Shown one piece after another: positions 40,911 to 49,926 of a stretch of 64,000 bases of DNA. The first letter of the stretch is position 1, and every line of letters begins with the position of its first letter. Source of the DNA: Streptomyces sp. ISL-1 (GTDB taxonomy: Bacteria; Actinomycetota; Actinomycetes; Streptomycetales; Streptomycetaceae); assembly GCF_018614585.1 (NCBI RefSeq), contig NZ_JAGGOI010000048.1:18722-82721 (forward strand), read 5' to 3'. Below the pieces are notes generated by a model. That model worked only from the letters and a program-made list of their open reading frames with translations, did not search any database and was not told the DNA's origin. A program made the position numbers and the translations under genes.

Positions 40911-41456
40911 ATGAGCCCCGCCTCCCCTTATCTCGCCGCAGCTCCGCGGGTCGGTATACGCCACTACGCGTACGAGGACAGCGAAGAATTCACGGCGCTG
41001 GCCCGCCGGAGCACCGGTCACCACCGGCCCTGGCTCTTCCCGCCCATCACCGCGGAGGCGTACGCCGCCTACGCCCAGCGGATCATCGAGGACCCGGCCA
41101 AGTCCGGATTCCTCGTCTGCCGGCGGGAGTCGGGCCGCATCGCGGGCTTCATCAACATCAACAACATCGTCGAGGGCGGCTTCCGCAGCGGGGCCATCGG
41201 CTACGGCGCCTTCTCCCATGCCGTCGGCCACGGCCTGATGAGCGAGGGACTCGGCCTGGTCGTGCGGTACGCCTTCGGCCCGCTGCGCCTGCACCGGCTG
41301 GAGGCCAACATCCAGCCCGGGAACGCGTCGTCGATCGGGCTCGTACGCCGAGCCGGCTTCCGGCTCGAGGGCTTCTCGCCCGACTTCCTCTTCATCGACG
41401 GGGCCTGGCGCGACCACCAACGCTGGGCGATCACGGCGGAGATGCTCGACCGCTGA
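40911..41456 (+). CDS. GNAT-family acetyltransferase (RimJ/RimL type)
   Basis: A 181-residue protein with the RimJ/RimL layout: GFININNIVEGGFRSGAIGY, HGLMSEGLGLVVRYAFGPLR (acetyl-CoA loop region) and LEANIQPGNASSIGLVRRAG followed by FRLEGFSPDF. These enzymes acetylate N-terminal amines of ribosomal proteins or antibiotics. ATG 40911 gives the typical length. No neighbour suggests the substrate. Confidence 0.88.
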   Translation: MSPASPYLAAAPRVGIRHYAYEDSEEFTALARRSTGHHRPWLFPPITAEAYAAYAQRIIEDPAKSGFLVCRRESGRIAGFININNIVEGGFRSGAIGYGAFSHAVGHGLMSEGLGLVVRYAFGPLRLHRLEANIQPGNASSIGLVRRAGFRLEGFSPDFLFIDGAWRDHQRWAITAEMLDR

Positions 41457-41605
41457 CCGTCCCGGGTCCTCGGCGACCGTGGCCGCCTTTGCCGAAGACT
41501 GACTCGCGGAGCCCCTGGTCAGGCCGGAGCCCACCGTGTTCCATGGTCACCGGGGGGCGTCGGCCAAAGGAGCTGTCGGCGGCCCGCGCGAGGAGCGAGG
41601 TTGCC

Positions 41606-43576
41606 TTGGCCACAACCGTGCGGCGTACCGTACTGACCCTGCCCGCAGCCCCGGTGGGGCCGCCGAACCCGCTGCCCGCTCTGCGGCCGCTGGACGAGAT
41701 GCACTCGATCGACGAGCGCGCCAAGCAGGAGCTGCCGCGCGAGATGGCACGGCAGATCGGATACGAGCCGCTGCGCACGCTGCTGCCGGTGCGGGTGCTC
41801 GACGGCTACGGCCGCGAGCGCACCGAGACCCCTCTCGACGCGATCGTGATCGAGAACGAACGGCTGCGCGTCACCGTGCTGCCCGGCCTCGGCGGCCGCA
41901 TCCACTCGCTGCACCACAAGCCCTCCGGGCGCGAACTCCTGTACCGCAACCCGGTGTTCCAGCCCGCCGACTTCGCACTCAACGGCGCCTGGTACTCCGG
42001 CGGCATCGAGTGGAACATCGGCGCGACCGGCCACACCACCCTGTCCTGCGCCCCGCTGCACGCCGCCCTCGTGCCCGCGCCCGACGGCGGCGAGATGGTC
42101 AGGCTCTGGGAGTGGGAGCGGCTGCGCGACCTGCCGTTCCAGGTGGACCTGTGGCTGCCCGCCGACTCCGACTTCCTCCATGTCGGCGTACGGATACGCA
42201 ACCCGCACGAGAGGCCCGCGCCGGTCTACTGGTGGTCCAACATCGCCGTCGAAGAGCATGAGACGACCCGCGTGCTCGCGCCGGCCGAGGAGGCCTGGCA
42301 ATTTGGCTACGAGCGGAGCCTGCGCCGGGTGCCGGTGCCGGAGTTCCGTGGCGCGGACCGTACGTACCCGCTGCGCAGCGAGTATCCCGCCGACTACTTC
42401 TACGAGGTGCCGGCCCAGGCACGTAAGTGGATCGCCTCGCTGGACGCGGACGGGCACGGCCTCGTGCAGACCTCGACCGATGTGCTGCGGGGCCGCAAGC
42501 TCTTCCTCTGGGGCTCGGCGCGCGGCGGGCGGCGCTGGCAGGAGTGGCTGACCGAGCCGGGCACGGGCGGCTACGCCGAGATCCAGGCGGGGCTCGCGCG
42601 CACGCAGCTGGAGCACATACGGCTGGACGGGGGAGGGGAGTTCAGCTGGCTGGAGTCGTACGGACCGCTCGCCGCCGATCCCACGGCGGTGCACGGCGAC
42701 GACTGGGGCGCGGCACGGGCCGAGGCCGAGGCACGGCTGGCGGACGCCCTGCCGCGGTCGGCGGTGGACGCCGCGTACGAGGCATGGCGGACCTGTGCCG
42801 ACGCCGAACCGGGCGAGCGGCTCGCCACCGGGTCCGGGTGGGGGGCGCTGGAGGTGCTGCGCGGCGGACACAAGCTGCCCGGCACGCCCTTCGACGAGGC
42901 GACGCTCGGCGAAGAGCAGGAGCCCTGGCGGGAGTTGCTGGAGACCGGTGTCTTCCCCGAGCCCCGCAAGGTCAACCCGCCCGGCCCCTCGCTCGTCGCA
43001 CCGCACTGGCGCGACATGCTGGAGACCGCCCCCGCCGAACCGCTCACGGAGTACCACCTCGGCGTCGCCCAGTGGCACGCGGGCGACCTCGCCCAGGCGG
43101 TACGCAGCTGGGAGCGCGGCCTCCAGCTCGCGCCTTCCCGCTGGCCGTTGCTGCGCTGCCTCGCCGTCGCCGACCAGGAAGGCGGTAATGCCCAGCGCGC
43201 CGCCGAACGCTACGCCGAGGCCTTCGACGACCTGTGCCAGGAGCGCCGCGACGACGGCGAGACCTGGACGTCGGCCACGGCCGCGCTCGGCCGGGAGGCG
43301 ATCGACGCCCTGCTCGCCGTGCACCGCACGGCGGACGCCCGCGCGGTCTGGGACCGGCTCGGCGCGTCGGTCCGGCAGCGCGGCCGCTTCCGCCTGATCG
43401 ACGCCCGACTGCTCATCGCCGAGGGCCGCTCGGAGCAGGCCCGCGCCGTCTTCGACGCGGGCTTCGAGGTGGCGGATCTGCGCGAGGGCGCGGAAATCCT
43501 CGGCGAGGTCTGGTCCCAGCTCACCGACGAGCCGCTGCCCGACGCTTACAACTACCGGATGCGGCCCCAGGGCTGA
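41606..43576 (+). CDS. DUF5107 and tetratricopeptide-repeat protein
   Basis: A 656-residue protein. Residues about 75-360 form a galactose-mutarotase-like beta-sandwich (IENERLRVTVLPGLGGRIHS, ELLYRNPVFQ, GGIEWNIGATGHT) of the DUF5107 type. The C-terminal 250 residues contain TPR-like helix pairs (YHLGVAQWHAGDLAQAVRSW, AVADQEGGNAQRAAERYAEA). Such proteins are thought to act on carbohydrate, but no reaction is established. TTG 41606 is chosen because GAGG lies 5 bases before it; GTG 41618 is the next option. It is closed by neighbours on both sides and apparently monocistronic. Confidence 0.82.
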   Translation: MATTVRRTVLTLPAAPVGPPNPLPALRPLDEMHSIDERAKQELPREMARQIGYEPLRTLLPVRVLDGYGRERTETPLDAIVIENERLRVTVLPGLGGRIHSLHHKPSGRELLYRNPVFQPADFALNGAWYSGGIEWNIGATGHTTLSCAPLHAALVPAPDGGEMVRLWEWERLRDLPFQVDLWLPADSDFLHVGVRIRNPHERPAPVYWWSNIAVEEHETTRVLAPAEEAWQFGYERSLRRVPVPEFRGADRTYPLRSEYPADYFYEVPAQARKWIASLDADGHGLVQTSTDVLRGRKLFLWGSARGGRRWQEWLTEPGTGGYAEIQAGLARTQLEHIRLDGGGEFSWLESYGPLAADPTAVHGDDWGAARAEAEARLADALPRSAVDAAYEAWRTCADAEPGERLATGSGWGALEVLRGGHKLPGTPFDEATLGEEQEPWRELLETGVFPEPRKVNPPGPSLVAPHWRDMLETAPAEPLTEYHLGVAQWHAGDLAQAVRSWERGLQLAPSRWPLLRCLAVADQEGGNAQRAAERYAEAFDDLCQERRDDGETWTSATAALGREAIDALLAVHRTADARAVWDRLGASVRQRGRFRLIDARLLIAEGRSEQARAVFDAGFEVADLREGAEILGEVWSQLTDEPLPDAYNYRMRPQG

Positions 43577-43640
43577 GGACCCGGCCGGGCTCAGGGGCGA
43601 AGGGGCGATGATCCGGGCCGGGCAGAAGGGACCGGGGAGG

Positions 43641-43994
43641 TCAGGCGGCCGCGTTGCGGTCGACGTACTCGAAGACCGACCCGTCCGGGTGAACGGCGAT
43701 CAGATTGCGGCCCACCGGGGTCGGCACCGGCCCCGCGAGGATTCTCGCGCCGACCTCGGACAGCGTGGCGTACGCCTCGTCCACGTCCTTCACCGCGATC
43801 GTCGCCGTCACCTTGCGCAGCACCTCCAGCTCCGACTCCGGGCCGCTCATCAACAGGAAGCAGCCGACCGCGGCGACCGAGACCCCGCTACGCTCGAAGC
43901 GCAGTGGTGTGGCGCCCGTGAGGCGTTCGTAGAAGGCTGCCGCGGCCTCCAGGTCGTCGACGCAGATGCGGAGCGTGGTTCCGAGGATCTCCAT
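43641..43994 (-). CDS. VOC-family (glyoxalase/bleomycin-resistance fold) protein
   Basis: A 117-residue protein with one pair of beta-alpha-beta-beta-beta modules: TLRICVDDLEAAAAFYERLT, VAAVGCFLLMSG, KDVDEAYATLSEVG and VHPDGSVFEYVDR. Metal-ligand positions are only partly conserved (a late Glu in VFEY is present). Function may be small-molecule binding or dioxygenase-like chemistry. The ATG follows a TACGCT element by only a few bases, so the message may be leaderless. Confidence 0.85.
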   Translation of the reverse strand: MEILGTTLRICVDDLEAAAAFYERLTGATPLRFERSGVSVAAVGCFLLMSGPESELEVLRKVTATIAVKDVDEAYATLSEVGARILAGPVPTPVGRNLIAVHPDGSVFEYVDRNAAA

Positions 43995-44083
43995 ACGGGC
44001 AAGCGTAGTTGGCGGCTGCGGAAGGCGAAATCGGTTGCCCGGTTGTGGGTGGATCCGGCACCCGCACGGTAGGGTGCCCGACC

Positions 44084-44758
44084 GTGATCGAACCAGACTT
44101 CGTGCGCACCACCCGGGCGTCCTACGACGCCGTGGCCGCCGACTACGCCGAACACTTCCGCGACGAACTGGCCGCCAAGCCGCTGGACCGGGCGATGCTC
44201 GCCGGGTTCGCCGAGCTCGTGCTGGCCGCGGGCGGCGGGCCGGTCGCCGACGTCGGGTGCGGTACCGGCCGGGTGACGGCACATATGCACGGCCTGGGGC
44301 TGTCCGTATTCGGCGTCGATCTGTCGCCGCGGATGGTCGCGGTGGCCCGGCAGGCGCACCCGGGCCTGCGTTTCGAGGTGGGTTCGATGCTGGCCCTGGA
44401 CCTGCCCGACGGCGCTCTCGCCGGCATCATCGCCTGGTACTCGACCATCCACATCCCGCAGGAGCAACTGCCGGAGGTTTTCGCCGAGTTCCACCGGGTG
44501 CTGGCTCCGGGCGGCCACCTGCTGGCCGCCTTCCAGGTGGGTGACGAGCCCTTGCGCCGGACGGAAGCGTTCGGTCACGCGATCTCGCTCGACTTCCACC
44601 GCAGGCAACCGGAAGGTGTCGCGGAGCTGTTGAGCCGGGCAGGACTGGTCATGCTCGGCCGGCTGCTGCGCGAGCGTGACGACGACGGCGACTTCGCCGA
44701 GAAGACGCAGCAGGCCTTCCTGCTGGCCCGCAAACCGGCCGGCATCAGCCGGCCGTGA
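44084..44758 (+). CDS. Class I SAM-dependent methyltransferase
   Basis: A 224-residue methyltransferase: SYDAVAADYAEHF at the N-terminus, PVADVGCGTGRVTAHMHGLG (motif I), FGVDLSPRMVAVAR (motif post-I) and IIAWYSTIHIPQEQLPEVFA. This pattern is frequent in small-molecule and quinone-type methyltransferases. GTG 44084 is supported by conserved sequence starting shortly after; a TAGGGT element only 8 bases upstream could make the transcript leaderless. The last codons form half of a terminator hairpin. Confidence 0.87.
   Translation: MIEPDFVRTTRASYDAVAADYAEHFRDELAAKPLDRAMLAGFAELVLAAGGGPVADVGCGTGRVTAHMHGLGLSVFGVDLSPRMVAVARQAHPGLRFEVGSMLALDLPDGALAGIIAWYSTIHIPQEQLPEVFAEFHRVLAPGGHLLAAFQVGDEPLRRTEAFGHAISLDFHRRQPEGVAELLSRAGLVMLGRLLRERDDDGDFAEKTQQAFLLARKPAGISRP
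44736..44755. terminator. Hairpin terminator embedded in the end of the methyltransferase gene
   Basis: CGGCCGGC-ATCA-GCCGGCCG is a perfect 8-bp stem with a tetraloop, ending immediately before the TGA stop at 44756-44758. It lies between two convergent methyltransferase genes and could serve both. Confidence 0.65.
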
Positions 44759-44798
44759 CGGCGAGCGGTCGCCAGGCGGCAGGTCGTTGACGCCGCGG

Positions 44799-45608
44799 TC
44801 ACGCGCGGCAGAGCACTTCGCCGTGCGGAACCATGAACCAGGCGTCGGGCCGGCCGCCCCACTCCCGCCAGCCGTCGGCGATCGCCGCCAGCTGCCCGGC
44901 GGTGGCGTGGCCGCCGTCGACCGCGAGCTTCGCGTACACGGACGCGGTTGTACGGTCCGCCCACAGGCCGCTCCACCAGGCGCGCTCTTCCGGCGCGGCG
45001 AAACACCAGGCGGCGGCCGTGGCGGTGATGTCGGTGAAGCCCGCGGCGCGGGCCCAGGACAGCAGCCTGCGCCCGGCGTCCGGCTCCCCGCCGTTCGCCC
45101 GGGCGACCCGGCGGTAGAGCTCCTGCCACTCGTCCAGCGCCGGGATGCCGGGGAACCAGGTGAAGGCGCCGTAGTCGCTGTCGCGCACCGCGACGACGCC
45201 CCCGGGCCTGCAGACCCGCCGCATCTCGGCGAGCGCCCGCACCGGGTCGCCGACGTGCTGCAGCACCTGGTGGGCGTGGACGACATCGAAGGAGTCGTCG
45301 GGGAAGTCCAGCGCGTGGACGTCGGCGACCGCGAAGCGGACATTGTCCAGGCTGCGGCCGACGGCGGTCTCGCCGGCCTGGCGCAGTACGTCCTCGGCGG
45401 CGTCGACGGCCGTCACCCGCCCCGGTGCGACCAGTTCGGCCAAATCCGCGGTGATGGTGCCGGGCCCGCAGCCCACGTCCAACACGTCCAGTCCCGGGCG
45501 GAGTTCGCCGATGAGGTACGCCGCGGAGTTGGCGGCGGTCCGCCAGCGGTGCGAACGCAGCACCGACTCGTGGTGCCCATGGGTGTAGACGGCGGTCTCC
45601 TTGGGCAT
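44799..45608 (-). CDS. Class I SAM-dependent methyltransferase
   Basis: A 269-residue UbiE-like methyltransferase: GLDVLDVGCGPGTITADLAE (motif I), VTAVDAAEDVLRQA, FPDDSFDVVHAHQVLQHVGD and LAEMRRVCRPGGVVAVRDSD. The C-terminal part with WFPGIPALDEWQELYRRV matches an actinobacterial subgroup of unknown substrate. AAGGAG at 7-base spacing sets ATG 45608. It converges with the unrelated methyltransferase at 44084. Confidence 0.9.
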   Translation of the reverse strand: MPKETAVYTHGHHESVLRSHRWRTAANSAAYLIGELRPGLDVLDVGCGPGTITADLAELVAPGRVTAVDAAEDVLRQAGETAVGRSLDNVRFAVADVHALDFPDDSFDVVHAHQVLQHVGDPVRALAEMRRVCRPGGVVAVRDSDYGAFTWFPGIPALDEWQELYRRVARANGGEPDAGRRLLSWARAAGFTDITATAAAWCFAAPEERAWWSGLWADRTTASVYAKLAVDGGHATAGQLAAIADGWREWGGRPDAWFMVPHGEVLCRA

Positions 45609-45783
45609 GGACGGACTCCTTCTGCCGAGGCGGGTACGGCAACGGTACGCCGATGCTTCCGCATTGCGAGACCCCTGTCTTGCTATATGGACCCAATGGA
45701 CCTCCTGCGATGTGGACCTCGTGTCACAGGGACCTGCTCCTGCCCTGCTCGTGGAGCTGCCGCCGGACGCAGGGCGTACAGCT

Positions 45784-46809
45784 CTAGGAGGTGCCCACCG
45801 GAAGGGCCGCCTGCCAGCGCACCTCGCCGTCCCGCACCCGGTCGGTCGGCGTGAGCCCGGCCGCGGCGGCGACGGCCGCCGAGACGAGATGGTCCGGGTG
45901 CACATGGGCGACGGCCGTATGGACCGACCGCCCGGCGAGCCAGCCGACGAGCGCCCGCGCCGCCTCGGTCGCGATGCCCCGCCGCTGCCAAGGCGTGCCT
46001 ACGAGCCAGGCGATCTCGGCGGTGCGGCCGCGTCCTGCCGTGCCGACCGTCGCCTGGACCGTGCCAGTGAGACAGGACTCGGCCTCCAGCCTGATGACCC
46101 AGTTGCACCAGGACACGCCGGGATCGGGCGCGCCCGCGAGCATGCGGGCGTACCGCGAGCGCAGCGCACCGGCGGTCTCGGGCAAGCCGCCGATGAAGGT
46201 GTGCAGGGCCGGGTCGGCGAGGACCTTCGCCATCTCGTCCGCGTGCGCGACGGCGAGCGGCAGCAGGACGAGCCGTTGCGTACGGATGGGCTCGGCCCTG
46301 ACGGCCCGCGACAGCGGCCGCTGGTAACGCAGTTTGATCAGTGGGAGGCCGCTGGTCGTGTCCACCTCGACCGCACCGTCGGCACGCCAGCCCGCGGCCT
46401 CGTAGAACCGCCGGGCGCGGTCATTGGCCTCCAGCACCCACAGCAGCGCGCGCGTGCGGCCCGCCTCGGTGAGCTCGTCCACGACGGCCGCCAGCAGACG
46501 GCTGCCGACCCCCGTGCCCCAGAGCTCGGGCAGGACGTAGAGCGTGCCGATCTCCGCTGTGCCCGGGGCGCGGGCCGGTGCGTAACCCGCGAACGCGACG
46601 ACCCCCTGCCCGGTCTCGGCGACCAGCACCCCCGCGTCCGGCCTGCGGGGCTCGGTGAGCCGGCCCGCCCAGACCAATGCCTCCCGGGCGGGGTCGAGCG
46701 CGTCGAGGTGCTCCCGCGGTACGAGACCGGAGAACGCCGCCTGCCAGGACCGTACGTGGACCGCTGCGATGCCTGCTGAGTCATGGGTCTGCGCGCGGCG
46801 TATCTGCAT
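45784..46809 (-). CDS. Protein with two fused GNAT acetyltransferase domains
   Basis: 341 residues. Domain 1 (about 1-165) has LYVLPELWGTGVGSRLLAAV and LWVLEANDRARRFYEAAGW. Domain 2 (about 170-341) is of the RimJ type with RTQRLVLLPLAVAHADEMAK, EIAWLVGTPWQRRGIATEAA and AHVHPDHLVSAAVAAAAGL. Both acetyl-CoA loops look functional. Fused GNATs are known in mycothiol synthase (MshD), but the MshD signature is absent and this protein joins two different GNAT subtypes. Substrate unknown. Confidence 0.86.
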   Translation of the reverse strand: MQIRRAQTHDSAGIAAVHVRSWQAAFSGLVPREHLDALDPAREALVWAGRLTEPRRPDAGVLVAETGQGVVAFAGYAPARAPGTAEIGTLYVLPELWGTGVGSRLLAAVVDELTEAGRTRALLWVLEANDRARRFYEAAGWRADGAVEVDTTSGLPLIKLRYQRPLSRAVRAEPIRTQRLVLLPLAVAHADEMAKVLADPALHTFIGGLPETAGALRSRYARMLAGAPDPGVSWCNWVIRLEAESCLTGTVQATVGTAGRGRTAEIAWLVGTPWQRRGIATEAARALVGWLAGRSVHTAVAHVHPDHLVSAAVAAAAGLTPTDRVRDGEVRWQAALPVGTS

Positions 46810-46884
46810 GCGCTCATGGTGCGCGAAGCAGCCTGAGCCCGTCGATCGGGTTTTCCGCGGGATCCCGCGGCGGCCCACGAGCGC

Positions 46885-48417
46885 TCAGAGCAGGGCCTGC
46901 GGGCGGTAGACCGTGAGTGCCTGGACCTCCTTGTCCACCACCAACTCCCGGGGGGCGGCCATGACTTCACCGTCGTACGCCAGCAAAGTGCCCGGCGCGA
47001 GTCCGCCGATCCGCAACTGCCGCAGCTTCTGCGCCGCATGCACAGGCGAACGGCTCAGCGGACCTGCCAGCGCGGCGGCCAGCAGCCGCAGCCCCGGCAG
47101 GCGGCCGGCGTGCACCACCCGGACATCGAGCAGGCCGTCCGACAGATCCTGACGGCGGCCGGGCGTCGGCCCCACCCGCTGGTAGATGCCGTTCCCGGCG
47201 AACAGCAGCCACATCGGGCGTCGCCGGCCCTGGACCTCGGCCTCCAGCGGGTGCTCGCCGCGCAGCACAATCGCCGCCGCGAGCACCCCGGCGGCCCAGC
47301 CGCCGATTCGCGGTGACCAGTGTTCGCGGATACGCACCAGCTCCGGATAGACGCCCAGGCTGAAGGTGTTGAGGAAGTGACGGGTCGCGTCGCGGTCTTC
47401 GCCGCCGCTTTCGCCGCAGTCCGGGCCCGGCCGAAAGCGCCCCAGATCCACCCGGACCGCCTCGCCGCCCTCGACGGCCCGGCAGGTGTCGTCGACCGAC
47501 TCGATACCCAGGTCGTACGTGAAGTGGTTGAACGTGCCGCCGGGAAAGACGGCCAGTGGCAGTCCGTGCGCGGCCGCGACGCTCGCCGCACTGTTGATCG
47601 TGCCGTCACCGCCCAGAATCCCCAGCGCCTGGCAGCGGCCCACCGCCTTCTCCAGCTCCGCCGTCAGCCCTTCGGGCGCGCACTCCACGACCTCGGCGAG
47701 CGGCATCTTCTCGCGTACGAGAGCCGCCGAACCCGCCGAGCCCGCCTGCCGGTTGACCACGACCACCAGCCCTTCGCCGCCGGGCAGCGCGGGTGCGTCG
47801 GCGTGCGGCCTGCCCGGCGCGGGCAGCTGCGACCTGGTCGGCACCGCGCCCCGTACCGCGAAGGCCGCACCCACGCCCAGCGCCGCGCCCACCAGCACAT
47901 CGCTCGGGTAGTGCGCGCCCGTGTAGACGCGCGAGAGGGCGACGGCGGCGGCCACGGGCGCGACGACCGCGCCCCAGCCCTTCGACTCCAGCGCGACGCC
48001 GGTCGCGAAGGCCGCCGCCGACGCGGCGTGCCCGGACGGGAACGACGTGGTGAACGGCTGCCGCTTCAGCCGCCGTATCACCGGCACCGCTTCGAGCACC
48101 GGCCGTGCCCTGCGCACGGAGCGCTTGCCGACGGTGTTGATGACGGTGGAAGCGAGGGCGAGCGAGGCCACACCACGGGCGGCGGCCCGGCGTGAGCGTG
48201 GCTCCCGCCCCAACGCCGCTATTCCCGCGGCCGTACCGAACCAGAGCAGCCCATGGTTGGCGCTGTGGCTCAGCCGGGGCAGCACCGGCTCCGCCCCCGG
48301 CCAGTGCTGGGCGGCGACGTTGTGCAGCAGCTGACGGTCCCAGCGGTGGAGGAGTGTCGAGATCCGGGTAAGGAGCTGCGGCGTGGCCTGTGCGTTCTGT
48401 GCGTGAGCGTCGGACAT
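46885..48417 (-). CDS. PAP2 phosphatase fused to a diacylglycerol/sphingosine-kinase-like domain
   Basis: 510 residues. The N-terminal half is a PAP2-type lipid phosphatase with all three motifs: KRSVRRARP (K-x6-R-P), FPSGH and SRVYTGAH (S-R-x5-H), among several membrane helices. The C-terminal half (from about 225) is a DAGK catalytic domain: VVNRQAGSAGS, LGILGGDGTINSAA (GGDGT nucleotide site), VFPGGTFNHFTYDLGI and a late LLAYDGEVMAA. It could dephosphorylate one lipid phosphate and phosphorylate another. ATG 48417 starts the recognisable sequence. It is divergent from the aminotransferase-like gene. Confidence 0.92.
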   Translation of the reverse strand: MSDAHAQNAQATPQLLTRISTLLHRWDRQLLHNVAAQHWPGAEPVLPRLSHSANHGLLWFGTAAGIAALGREPRSRRAAARGVASLALASTVINTVGKRSVRRARPVLEAVPVIRRLKRQPFTTSFPSGHAASAAAFATGVALESKGWGAVVAPVAAAVALSRVYTGAHYPSDVLVGAALGVGAAFAVRGAVPTRSQLPAPGRPHADAPALPGGEGLVVVVNRQAGSAGSAALVREKMPLAEVVECAPEGLTAELEKAVGRCQALGILGGDGTINSAASVAAAHGLPLAVFPGGTFNHFTYDLGIESVDDTCRAVEGGEAVRVDLGRFRPGPDCGESGGEDRDATRHFLNTFSLGVYPELVRIREHWSPRIGGWAAGVLAAAIVLRGEHPLEAEVQGRRRPMWLLFAGNGIYQRVGPTPGRRQDLSDGLLDVRVVHAGRLPGLRLLAAALAGPLSRSPVHAAQKLRQLRIGGLAPGTLLAYDGEVMAAPRELVVDKEVQALTVYRPQALL

Positions 48418-48696
48418 GGGTCGCGGGTACCCCGCGGACGGCGTGGCCAAGCGGAAGGTGACCCATTCGGCCACACCGTGAGCCAGGTCGGCGAAAGTCA
48501 TCGCCCGGCGCATGCCACGCGCCCAGGACCGCGGGCATGGTCGTCGACATGGACAACTACGCGCCTGCGTCACCCGGTCACGGTGGTCCGGCGCCCGCCC
48601 GTCCGACGCTCCCGCCCGGCGGGCTTGCGCAAACCTCCGTATAAAGGGCTCGTGGGCCGGGCGTGGTTCCGGGATGAGAGCAGCGGAGGTGACGGC

Positions 48697-49914
48697 ATGC
48701 AGCGGACGGTTCCGGAGGGCCTCGGCCCCGTCCGATACGGACCGCACGCACCCGAGTCCGGACTGCCCGTGCTGCCCGAGCTCGCCGCGGTGCTCGCGGC
48801 AGCGTCGGACCGGGCCGTCGGCGAGCCGCCCGGCGGTGGCCCCGAGCTGCGCGAGGCGGCGTGCGGCTACTGGTGGCGGCGCGGGCTGCGCTCCCACGCC
48901 GAGGAGGTGGCGGTGGCGTCCGGCGCGCAGCCCCTGCTGTTCGCGCTGATCGGCGCGTACGGCGGGGATGTGCTGATGCCCCGTCCGTGCCCCGCCTGGT
49001 GGACTCCGCAGGCCCGGCTGCTCGGCCGGCCCGCCTACCATGTGCCGACCCCGGCGGAGTGCGGCGGCGTGCCCGATCCGTACGCGCTGCTCGAGACCGT
49101 ACGCCGGGTGCGCGCCGAGGGCGGCAGGCCCCGTCTTCTGCTGCTCTCCGTCGCCGACGACCCCACCGCCACCGTCGCCCCGCCCGAGACCTTGCGCGAG
49201 GCGTGCGAGGCCGCGGTGGGCGAGGGGCTGCACATCATCAGCGACGAGACCTGGCGGGACACCGTCCACCGGCCGCACGAGACGGTGCTGCTCAGTCCCG
49301 CCGAGATGTGCCCGGGCGATGTAACGGTCATCAGCGATCTGGCGGGCGGGCTCACGCCCGACTCCTGGCCGGTGGCCATCGCCAGGTTCCCGCCCACCGA
49401 GGAGGGCGCCGCGCGGCGGGCCAGGACGCTCGACATTCTCACCGCACTCGGCGCGGTGGTGGCGGAACCGATCGCCGCGGCCGCCGCGCACGCGCTCGAC
49501 GAGCCTGGCCCGGTCACCGACAGGGCGGAGCAGGCGGCCGCGCTGCACGCGCGCGTGGCGGCCGCGGTGCACCACGCGGTGCTCGTCTGCGGCGCGGTGG
49601 CCCGCCCGCCGCAGGCCGGCCGCCATCTGTACGCGGACCTCGGGCCGCTGCGCGCCCGTCTCGCCGACCGGGGCGTCACCGACTCCATGGAGCTGGAGGA
49701 GTATCTGACCCATCGTCTCGGGACGTCCGTGCCCGGCGGACACCGGTTCGGCGACGAACTGGGCGCACTGCGGGTGCGGCTGGCCACCGGACCGCTGCTG
49801 GGAGCTACTCCCGAGCAGCGGCTGGAATCACTCACCTCACCGGCACCTCTGGAATTGCCGCATGTGGCGGGGGCGTTGAGCATTCTTGGAAAGGCCTTCG
49901 ACGAACTGCGTTGA
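48697..49914 (+). CDS. Aminotransferase-fold (class I/II) protein lacking the PLP lysine
   Basis: A 405-residue protein with the fold-type I layout: GGGPELREAACGYWWRRG (substrate-side N-terminal region), VASGAQPLLFALIGAYGGDV (cofactor phosphate region), ILPRP-like MPRPCPAWW and IISDETWRDT, where Asp would contact the pyridine nitrogen. Where the Schiff-base lysine should stand (S-x-S-K) the sequence reads VISDLAGGLTPDSWPVAIAR, with Ala216 in place of Lys. The whole protein contains a single lysine, Lys399, near its end. It is therefore probably not an aminotransferase and may be structural or regulatory, or bind another ligand. GGAGG 8 bases upstream sets the ATG. The NAPE-PLD-type gene follows after 12 bases. 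Confidence 0.88.
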   Translation: MQRTVPEGLGPVRYGPHAPESGLPVLPELAAVLAAASDRAVGEPPGGGPELREAACGYWWRRGLRSHAEEVAVASGAQPLLFALIGAYGGDVLMPRPCPAWWTPQARLLGRPAYHVPTPAECGGVPDPYALLETVRRVRAEGGRPRLLLLSVADDPTATVAPPETLREACEAAVGEGLHIISDETWRDTVHRPHETVLLSPAEMCPGDVTVISDLAGGLTPDSWPVAIARFPPTEEGAARRARTLDILTALGAVVAEPIAAAAAHALDEPGPVTDRAEQAAALHARVAAAVHHAVLVCGAVARPPQAGRHLYADLGPLRARLADRGVTDSMELEEYLTHRLGTSVPGGHRFGDELGALRVRLATGPLLGATPEQRLESLTSPAPLELPHVAGALSILGKAFDELR

Positions 49915-49926
49915 ACGGAGCCCCGG

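Noticed and set aside
40730..41605. Long N-terminal extension of the DUF5107 protein
   Set aside because: It would overlap the GNAT gene on the same strand in another frame and contains no recognisable sequence; a ribosome site supports TTG 41606.
45609..45783. Short open frame starting near 45688 between the methyltransferase and double-GNAT genes
   Set aside because: It has about 32 codons, no ribosome site and no conserved feature; the region more likely holds the promoter of the leftward methyltransferase.
48418..49743. Extension of the PAP2-lipid kinase frame by 442 residues upstream
   Set aside because: The extension is antisense to the aminotransferase-fold gene and has no PAP2-family similarity; the ATG at 48417 gives the full domain set.
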